Shown here: piece by piece, positions 1 through 5,320 of the stretch
Position numbering within the stretch: position 1 is the first letter of the stretch
Layout: each line of letters opens with the position of its first letter
Source of the DNA: an uncultured Actinotalea sp.
Lineage (GTDB): Bacteria; Actinomycetota; Actinomycetes; Actinomycetales; Cellulomonadaceae
Reading direction: 5' to 3'
NCBI RefSeq assembly: GCF_946885855.1
Contig: NZ_CAMPHH010000235.1
Location: 1-5,320, forward strand
Length of the DNA: 5,320 bases
Translations under genes and position numbers: made by a program
Notes under the pieces: generated by a model
The model's database searches: none
Told to the model about the DNA's origin: nothing
Seen by the model: the letters and a program-made list of their open reading frames with translations, nothing else

Positions 1-563
1 GGGTGGAACAGCGTGTCCGGGGGCCGGCCGGCGGGGAACGTGGGGCTGGCGGGGTCGATGCGCAGGCCCCACGGCAGGGAGGTCGGCGGGCCGAACAGCT
101 CCTGGTTGAACCAGTTCCCGAGACGGCCGATCGCCTGGGCGACGAGGAGGCCGGGCGCGACGGCGTCGGCGAAGACGGCGAAGCTGACGCCCTGGCGTCG
201 GCAGCCGATGTACGCCCCCACCGCGCCGAGGGCGATGGCTCCCCAGATGCCGAGGCCGCCCTCCCAGATGGCGAAGGCCTTCGCGGGGTTGCCGTCCGCG
301 CCGAAGTAGGCGTCGGGCGAGGAGAAGACGTGGTAGATCCGGCCACCGACGATGCCGAACGGCACGGCCCAGTACGCGATCTCCAGGACGGTCTCCGGGT
401 CCCCCCCGCGCGCCGCCCACCGGCGCTGGGTCAGCCACACCGCGGCGACGATGCCGGCGAGGATCGCCAGCGCGTAGGCGCGCAGGGGCACCGGCCCCAG
501 GTACCAGACGGACTCGGGCGGGCTGGGGATGGCCGCCGGCAGCACCGCCGCCAGCCCGGTCAC
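1..563 (-). CDS. lgt: Prolipoprotein diacylglyceryl transferase, N-terminal part (cut by window edge)
   Basis: Lgt moves diacylglycerol from phosphatidylglycerol to the lipobox cysteine of prelipoproteins in the cytoplasmic membrane, the first step of lipoprotein maturation. I translated 187 codons from a GTG at 563-561. The Lgt family signature GRLGNWFNQELFG is at residues 146-158, and R147 corresponds to the essential Arg143 of E. coli Lgt. GGRIYHVF (73-80) and WEGGLGIWG (100-108) are further recognisable blocks. Hydrophobic segments lie near residues 28-45, 62-75, 105-120 and 130-145, as expected for this multi-helix protein. The position of E. coli His103 holds Trp107. The GTG overlaps the trpA stop by 4 bases (GTGA) and has only a weak ribosome site, GGTGAG, so translation probably depends on coupling to trpA. 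Another in-frame GTG lies at 545-543. The C-terminal part lies beyond position 1. Confidence 0.95.
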   Translation of the reverse strand, partial: MTGLAAVLPAAIPSPPESVWYLGPVPLRAYALAILAGIVAAVWLTQRRWAARGGDPETVLEIAYWAVPFGIVGGRIYHVFSSPDAYFGADGNPAKAFAIWEGGLGIWGAIALGAVGAYIGCRRQGVSFAVFADAVAPGLLVAQAIGRLGNWFNQELFGPPTSLPWGLRIDPASPTFPAGRPPDTLFH

Positions 564-1377
564 CGGCTCACCGACCGCACGCCTGCCGCCAGCTCACCGA
601 CGACGGCGCGCAGCGCCTCGAGGCCGGCGGCCCGGTCCTCCTCCTCGGCGAGCGCCCGGACGAACGCGCTGCCGACGATGACGCCGTCGGCGTACGCCGC
701 GACCTCGGCCGCCTGCGCCCCCGTGCTCACCCCCAGACCGACGCACACGTGCTCGGCCCCCGCGGCGCGCGTGTCGCGCACGAGCCGGGCCGCGTCGGCG
801 CCGACCGTCGCGCGCGTGCCCGTGACGCCCATGGTGGACGCCGCGTAGACGAACCCGCGGCTGGCCCGCGCGGTGAGCGCGAGCCGCTCCGGCGTGGAGC
901 TCGGGGCCACGAGGAACACCCGGTCCAGCCCGTGCGCGTCCGAGGCCGCCAGCCAGTCGCCCGCCTCGTCCGGGATGAGGTCGGGGGTGATGAGCCCGGC
1001 GCCGCCCGCCGCCGCCACGTCCCGGGCGAAGGCGTCCACGCCGTACCGGACGACGGGGTTCCAGTAGGTCATGACGAGGACCGGGGCACCGGTCGCGGCC
1101 ACGGCCTCGACCACGCGGAACGTGTCGCGGACGCGGACCCCACCCGCCAGCGCGTGCTCCACCGCGCCCTGGATCACCAGGCCGTCCATGACGGGGTCGG
1201 AGTACGGCACCCCGAGCTCGACGACGTCGACGCCCGCCTCGACCATGGCGGTGGCGGCCGCGATCGACCCGTCGACGTCCGGGAAGCCGACCGGCAGGTA
1301 GCCGACCAGGGCCGCCCGGCCGTCGGCCCGGAGCTCGTCGAGCCGCCCGCCCGTCCTGCTGCTGACCTGCTGCGTCG

Positions 1378-1381
<4 letters not shown>
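560..1381 (-). CDS. trpA: Tryptophan synthase alpha subunit
   Basis: TrpA cleaves indole-3-glycerol phosphate to indole and glyceraldehyde-3-phosphate, and passes indole through a tunnel to TrpB in the cytoplasmic alpha2-beta2 complex. The 273-residue product has the usual length of this TIM-barrel family. The active-site block [13 protein letters not shown] (residues 55-67) supplies Glu55 and Asp66, matching Glu49 and Asp60 of E. coli. Other family blocks are GYLPVGFP (27-34), TYWNP (105-109), DLIPDEA (134-140), the phosphate-binding MGVTG (184-188), GLGVST (215-220) and [10 protein letters not shown] (232-241). I chose the GTG start at 1381 because it overlaps the trpB stop as GTGA and has AGGGAG 4 bases upstream (1391-1386). 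No in-frame ATG fits the family N-terminus. The 3' end overlaps the lgt start in the same way. Confidence 0.97.
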
Positions 1382-2694
<1,313 letters not shown>

Positions 2695-2896
2695 CGGCTC
2701 GTCCACTCCTGGTCGTACGTCGTGCCGGTCCCGCCCTCGGCACCCGGTGCCGCCGTCCCCGGTGGTCCGGAGGCATCCGGCGATTCTGTCCGTCCGCCCG
2801 GAAGGCGCCCGGTCGGTCTCAGGCCCGGTACAGCGCCCGCCCCACCGGCCGCGGCCCGCGCGCCGCCGTCGTGCCCCGGTCGGGCGGCCCGCGCGC
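2695..2896. other. trpC-trpB intergenic region, no canonical gene
   Basis: This 202-base gap interrupts an otherwise compact operon. Streptomyces coelicolor carries the small gene trpX/trpM (SCO2038) at this position. Reading the minus strand in all three frames, I find no ATG, GTG or TTG that opens a frame of useful length ending near trpB. One frame (2900-2691) is open throughout and ends in a TGA overlapping the trpB ATG, but it begins only with a CTG and has many A- or T-ending codons for this genome. Two short GC-rich stem-loops are visible: 2738-2752 (6-bp stem, CGGCAC/GTGCCG, 3-base loop) and 2767-2780 (5-bp stem CCGGA/TCCGG, 4-base loop). Neither is followed by a T-tract on the transcribed side. 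It may be leader RNA for trpB or the remains of a lost small gene. Confidence 0.6.
2706..2710 (-). promoter_or_regulatory. Ribosome binding site of trpB
   Basis: On the minus strand AGGAG sits 11 bases before the ATG at 2694. This is slightly longer than ideal, but much better than the 23 bases to the next in-frame ATG at 2682. An in-frame GTG at 2706-2704 overlaps the site itself and so cannot use it. The site therefore selects the 438-residue form of TrpB. Confidence 0.6.
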
Positions 2897-3709
2897 TCAG
2901 TGGCGGACCGCGCGCAGCGAGGGGTGCGCCCCCGCCGCGACCAGGTCCGCGACCGCTTCTCTCGGGTCCCGGCCCGTGACGAGCGACTCGCCGACGAGCA
3001 CCACGTCGGCACCGGACCGCGCGTAGTCCATGACGTCGTGCGGCCCGCGGACGCCGGACTCGGCGATCCGGACCACGCCGTCGGGGATGAGCGGGGCCAG
3101 ACGCGCGAAGGTCGTCCGGTCGATCTCGAGCGTCTTGAGGTTGCGGGCGTTCACACCGATGCACCGGGCACCGGCGTCGAGCGCCCGGGACACCTCGTCC
3201 GGGTCGTGCACCTCCACCAGCGCGGTCATCCCGAGGGAGTGCACGCGCTCCACCAGGGAGGTCAGCACGGTCTGCTCCAGCGCCGCGACGATGAGCAGGA
3301 CGATGTCCGCGCCGTGCGCCCGCGCCTCCCACACCTGGTACGGCGTGACGACGAAGTCCTTGCGCAGCACGGGGACCTCGACGGCCGCCCGCACGGCGTC
3401 GAGGTCGGCCAGGCTGCCGCCGAACCGCCGCTCCTCGGTGAGGACCGAGATCGCGGCAGCACCGCCCAGCTCGTACTGGGTCGCGAGCTCCGCCGGGTCC
3501 GAGATGGTCGCCAGGGCGCCCTTGCTGGGGCTGGAGCGCTTGACCTCGGCGATGACGCCGACCGCCTCCTCGTCGTGCAGGCGGCCCAGGCACTCCTTCG
3601 CGCCGGGAACACGTGCCGCGCGCTCCTTGACCGCCGCCAGGGGCGTCCGGGCCTCGCGCACCGCGAGGTCCTGCCGCACTCCCGCGACGATGTCGTCCAG
3701 GACCGTCAT
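2897..3709 (-). CDS. trpC: Indole-3-glycerol phosphate synthase
   Basis: TrpC closes the indole ring: it converts 1-(2-carboxyphenylamino)-1-deoxyribulose 5-phosphate to indole-3-glycerol phosphate with loss of CO2 and water, feeding TrpA. The product is 270 residues, normal for the monofunctional TIM-barrel enzyme, and is not fused to TrpF. Key residues by family alignment are E55 and K57 in [13 protein letters not shown] (52-64), K117 in VLRKDFV, E166 in ALVEVH, N187 in [10 protein letters not shown] and E217 in IAESGVRG. The phosphate loop [10 protein letters not shown] (237-246) is intact. The ATG at 3709 follows GGGAGGT (3722-3716) with a spacing of 6 bases, a strong site, and gives the family N-terminus [11 protein letters not shown]. 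It lies 121 bp after the DUF2752 gene, where a separate promoter is possible. The frame remains open upstream of this start, but that extension is low-complexity and not family-like. Confidence 0.97.
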   Translation of the reverse strand: MTVLDDIVAGVRQDLAVREARTPLAAVKERAARVPGAKECLGRLHDEEAVGVIAEVKRSSPSKGALATISDPAELATQYELGGAAAISVLTEERRFGGSLADLDAVRAAVEVPVLRKDFVVTPYQVWEARAHGADIVLLIVAALEQTVLTSLVERVHSLGMTALVEVHDPDEVSRALDAGARCIGVNARNLKTLEIDRTTFARLAPLIPDGVVRIAESGVRGPHDVMDYARSGADVVLVGESLVTGRDPREAVADLVAAGAHPSLRAVRH

Positions 3710-3756
3710 CGTCACACCTCCCGTCGGGACGCGGCTCCCCCGCCGCTCCATCCCGC

Positions 3757-3777
3757 CATCGTAGAGCCGCCACGATG
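3757..3777 (-). promoter_or_regulatory. Possible trpC promoter with overlapping inverted repeat
   Basis: On the minus strand TACGAT (3763-3758) resembles a -10 box and would start transcription about 40 bases before the trpC ATG. A perfect 6-bp inverted repeat, ACGATG (3762-3757 in minus reading) and CATCGT (3777-3772), with a 9-base spacer, covers this box and could be an operator. No convincing -35 element lies 17 bases upstream. Six-base inverted repeats with a free spacer are expected by chance in a window of this size, so this is only a candidate. Confidence 0.25.
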
Positions 3778-3815
3778 TGGTCCCCGCCACGCCCGTCTGC
3801 TGGACGTCCTGGTCC

Positions 3816-3828
3816 GCCCGGTCCGGGC
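3816..3828 (-). other. Short stem-loop just after the DUF2752 stop codon
   Basis: Immediately after the stop of the DUF2752 gene, the minus strand reads GCCCG-GAC-CGGGC, a perfect 5-bp stem with a 3-base loop. No T-tract follows, so it does not look like a strong intrinsic terminator. It might protect the 3' end or weaken read-through into trpC. Such GC stems are common in DNA of this composition. Confidence 0.25.
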
Positions 3829-3830
3829 CG

Positions 3831-4343
3831 TCAGGTCGGCGCGAGCCACGGCTCGAGCGCGGGGACGTTCCGCGCGACGGTGAAGGCCACCGCGACCGCG
3901 AGGAACGCCCAGCCCGGCCACGTCCGGGCACCGTGCCGAACGCGGCCGCGCCGGCCGCCCGTCCCCGTCGGACCCCGGCCCAGGCTGCGGACCAGCCAAA
4001 GCGTCCACGCGGCCACGAGGAGCGGCACCCCGACCACGACGAGGGGGTTCATCGCCCAGGCCGACGCCACGTCGAGGCCGGTCAGCTCGTGCACCGCGCG
4101 GAGGCCGCCGCAGCCGGGGCACCACAGGCCCGTCGCAGCGAGGAACGGGCACACGCCGTAGCTGCCGGTCAGGTGCGGGGAGCGCACCGCCAGGACGGCG
4201 GTGGCAGCCGCCGTCACCGCGCCGACGGCGATCGGGGCGAGCCACGGCCGGCCGGCCGGCGGGACATGCCCGGCGGGCACGACGACGTCGCCCCGCGACC
4301 CGGCGTGCCGGGACCGCGGGGCGAGGTGGTCGTCGAGGCGCAC
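3831..4343 (-). CDS. DUF2752 family membrane protein
   Basis: The protein has no known function. It is recognised as DUF2752 by CPFLAATG-(x)2-[10 protein letters not shown]65-P66, then C75-P76-G77-C78-G79, followed by AMNPLVV (97-103), the family's conserved Asn-Pro. Predicted membrane helices lie near residues 35-53, 98-118 and 143-159, with a basic, Gly/Arg-rich loop between the last two (about 120-142). The CxxC-like cysteine set may bind metal or form a disulfide, but this is inference. With a GTG start at 4343 the product is 170 residues and begins 5 bp after the DUF4190 stop; the ribosome site is unclear. A GTG at 4280-4278 would give 149 residues, and since the first 30 residues are not hydrophobic or family-like, either start is possible. 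The reading frame and family are secure; the start is not. Confidence 0.85.
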   Translation of the reverse strand: MRLDDHLAPRSRHAGSRGDVVVPAGHVPPAGRPWLAPIAVGAVTAAATAVLAVRSPHLTGSYGVCPFLAATGLWCPGCGGLRAVHELTGLDVASAWAMNPLVVVGVPLLVAAWTLWLVRSLGRGPTGTGGRRGRVRHGARTWPGWAFLAVAVAFTVARNVPALEPWLAPT

Positions 4344-4348
4344 GACGG

Positions 4349-4864
4349 CTAGAGCCCGCTGGTCCCCGAGGACATCTCCGAGATCACCGCGAGGCCTCCG
4401 AAGGCGAAGAGCCACAGGAGGTACAGGACGCCGAACACGACGCCGATCCAGCCGAGGACCACGCCGGCCTGGCCGAGCCCGCCGTTCGTCGCCTGACCCT
4501 GGGCCGCCGCCTCCTTGGACTTGTTGCCGAGGACGATCGCCGGGATCGCGGTGAACACACCGCAGCACACGAGGCCGAGGATGCCGAGCACGAGTGCCCA
4601 GACACCCAGGTTGTTCTTCTCGGTGCCGCCGTACATCGGCGCGCCGCTGCCGCCGCCGTAGTACCCGGGCGGCGGCGGGGCCGAGTAGCCGCCGCCCATG
4701 TCACCCCCGGTCGGGTAGGCGCCGGGGTACCCGCCACCCTGTCCCTGCCCGCCGGCCGGACCGCTCCCCTGGCCCGGGCCCCAGGACGTCCCGCCCTGCG
4801 GGTCCCCCGAGGACCCGTCCCCCTGCTGTCCGTACGGGTCCTGAGGACCGGTCGGGTTGCTCAC
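4349..4864 (-). CDS. DUF4190 domain-containing membrane protein
   Basis: This is a 171-residue protein of unknown function. Residues 1-80 are low complexity, rich in Gly, Pro, Gln, Ser and Tyr, with short repeats such as GQGQGGG and PPPPGYYGGG, and are probably disordered and cytoplasmic. The DUF4190 part follows: helix 1 at about 86-113 (WALVLGILGLVCC, then AIPAIVLG), a charged linker NKSKEA (114-119), the conserved turn NGGLGQAGVVLGWIG (127-141), and helix 2 running to about 160. C100 and C101 form a Cys pair within helix 1. The GTG start at 4864 is preceded by AAGGAG (4875-4870) at a spacing of 5 bases, which is convincing. It starts 16 bp after the HGxxPAAW-type gene and ends 5 bp before the DUF2752 gene, so the three are probably co-transcribed. 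DUF4190 proteins are common in actinobacteria with many paralogues, so this copy need not be tied to tryptophan synthesis. Confidence 0.9.
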   Translation of the reverse strand: MSNPTGPQDPYGQQGDGSSGDPQGGTSWGPGQGSGPAGGQGQGGGYPGAYPTGGDMGGGYSAPPPPGYYGGGSGAPMYGGTEKNNLGVWALVLGILGLVCCGVFTAIPAIVLGNKSKEAAAQGQATNGGLGQAGVVLGWIGVVFGVLYLLWLFAFGGLAVISEMSSGTSGL

Positions 4865-4880
4865 GCGCTCTCCTTCGAGA

Positions 4881-5183
4881 TCAGTCGGAAGCGCGGTCCG
4901 GGGCGTGCCCCCGGCCCCGCGCTGTGTCGGCGCCCGCCGTCGGCTGGCCGAAGCCCAGCATCTTGAGGACGTACCCCACGACGCAGCCGACGACGACGAT
5001 CGCCATGCCCACCCAGAACAGCCACGGCATGGAGAACAGCACGGCGAGGGCCGCCGTGACCGATCCGGACATGACGACGATCACGGTGACCCAGGCGGCC
5101 AGCGTGTGACCGTGGTTGCGCGGCGGTGAGGCCACCGGCAGGTGGACCCGCTCCGTCGTTCTGTCGAGGGACTCGTCAGCCAT
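4881..5183 (-). CDS. HGxxPAAW-type small membrane protein
   Basis: This is a 100-residue protein of unknown function. A short polar N-terminus leads to NHGHTLAAWVTV (23-34), which matches the HGxxPAAW motif that names a small actinobacterial family often found beside trp genes; here Leu28 replaces the motif's Pro. Two membrane helices follow, at about 28-50 and 54-74, then a polar C-terminal tail rich in Gly, Ala, Arg and Asp (79-100). It has no signal peptide cleavage site or catalytic motif that I can see. The ATG at 5183 is the only sensible start. The nearest purine-rich site, GAAAGG, is about 12 bases upstream and weak. A -10-like TAGGGT lies upstream at 5219-5214. It is the first gene of the run DUF4190-DUF2752-trpC in this window. 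The family call rests on motif, size, topology and context together. Confidence 0.85.
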   Translation of the reverse strand: MADESLDRTTERVHLPVASPPRNHGHTLAAWVTVIVVMSGSVTAALAVLFSMPWLFWVGMAIVVVGCVVGYVLKMLGFGQPTAGADTARGRGHAPDRASD

Positions 5184-5213
5184 GTGCGTTCGTGCCTTTC
5201 GTGGACTGGCGGC

Positions 5214-5219
5214 ACCCTA
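5214..5219 (-). promoter_or_regulatory. Possible -10 element upstream of the HGxxPAAW-type gene
   Basis: On the minus strand TAGGGT fits the TAnnnT pattern of actinobacterial -10 boxes. Initiation about 7 bases downstream, near 5207, would leave a 5' untranslated region of about 23 bases. No recognisable -35 element lies about 17 bases upstream. The leader would be too short for an attenuator or riboswitch, and no Trp-rich leader peptide is present in 5184-5320. Confidence 0.35.
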
Positions 5220-5249
5220 TCGAACCAGCGGGGCGCCGGGCGTGTGCTG

Positions 5250-5267
5250 CCCGCGGGTGTCCGCGGG
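5250..5267. other. GC-rich stem-loop upstream of the membrane-protein genes
   Basis: The minus strand reads CCCGCGG-ACAC-CCGCGGG, a perfect 7-bp stem with a 4-base loop, longer than the other hairpins in the window. No T-run follows on either strand, so it is not a classical intrinsic terminator. It lies between the window edge and the putative -10 box. It could end an upstream transcript, be a protein-binding palindrome (CCGCGG occurs twice), or be chance. Confidence 0.35.
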
Positions 5268-5287
5268 GATGTCCGGGACGATCAGGA

Positions 5288-5313
5288 GGGGTCGGCGAAG
5301 GGGAAGGGAGGGG
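5288..5313 (+). other. Cluster of four G-tracts
   Basis: The plus strand carries GGGG (5288-5291), GGGG (5300-5303), GGG (5306-5308) and GGGG (5310-5313), with loops of 8, 2 and 1 bases; 5297-5313 is purine only. This nearly fits a three-tier G-quadruplex, with one loop a base longer than the usual limit of 7. It lies on the strand opposite to the genes (the non-transcribed strand for plus-strand reading, the template strand for the operon), upstream of the first gene seen. Confidence 0.4.
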
Positions 5314-5320
5314 TCCGGTG

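Noticed and set aside
2738..2780. Two short hairpins as a terminator or attenuator between trpC and trpB
   Set aside because: Stems of 5-6 bp without a following T-tract, no Trp-rich leader peptide and no alternative pairing that I could find.
2695..2896. Canonical trpM/trpX-like small gene
   Set aside because: No ATG, GTG or TTG on the minus strand opens a frame of useful length that ends near trpB. Only the CTG-led frame remains, and it is reported as a finding, not a gene.
5282..5320. C-terminal end of an upstream minus-strand gene (13 codons ending in ADPS and TGA at 5284-5282)
   Set aside because: Too short to identify. The other two minus-strand frames are also open at the edge, so the choice cannot be supported.
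5318..5320. GTG at the right edge as the start of a divergent plus-strand gene, with GGGAGG upstream
   Set aside because: Only the start codon lies in the window, and the purine run is also explained by the G-tract cluster.

Overview
The window is a stretch of very GC-rich DNA (well above 70% G+C by eye, with codon third positions almost all G or C). It carries the distal half of an actinobacterial tryptophan operon. Everything I can support as coding lies on the minus strand, so the genes read from right to left. The order trpC-trpB-trpA-lgt, together with a small HGxxPAAW-type membrane protein, is a familiar actinobacterial neighbourhood; Mycobacterium tuberculosis Rv1611-Rv1614 is trpC-trpB-trpA-lgt. 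The added DUF4190 and DUF2752 membrane proteins and the codon bias suggest a high-GC Micrococcales-like actinomycete, but that placement is inference.

Layout in transcription order: (1) 5320-5184, upstream DNA with a G-tract cluster, a GC-rich stem-loop and a TAGGGT -10-like element. (2) 5183-4881, a 100-residue two-helix membrane protein of the HGxxPAAW type. (3) 4864-4349, a DUF4190 protein with a Gly/Pro/Gln/Tyr-rich N-terminus and two membrane helices. (4) 4343-3831, a DUF2752 membrane protein with the CP...CPGCG signature. These three are 16 and 5 bp apart and look like one unit. (5) 3830-3710, a 121-bp gap with a possible trpC promoter. (6) 3709-2897, trpC. (7) 2896-2695, a 202-bp gap with no canonical small gene. 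(8) 2694-1378, trpB, whose start is built from a 12-bp tandem repeat. (9) 1381-560, trpA. (10) 563 to the left edge, the first 187 codons of lgt. trpB/trpA and trpA/lgt each overlap by the same 4 bases (GTGA), which suggests translational coupling.

TrpC makes indole-3-glycerol phosphate, and the TrpA-TrpB complex turns it into L-tryptophan using serine and PLP. All expected catalytic residues of TrpA, TrpB and TrpC are present. Lgt is a membrane enzyme that starts lipoprotein maturation; it has no metabolic link to tryptophan but is coupled to the operon here. The three small membrane proteins have no known function.

I see no clearly new system. The points most worth a second look are the trpC-trpB gap, where Streptomyces carries the small regulatory gene trpX/trpM; the tandem repeat that builds the trpB start; and the cluster of uncharacterised membrane proteins ahead of trpC.
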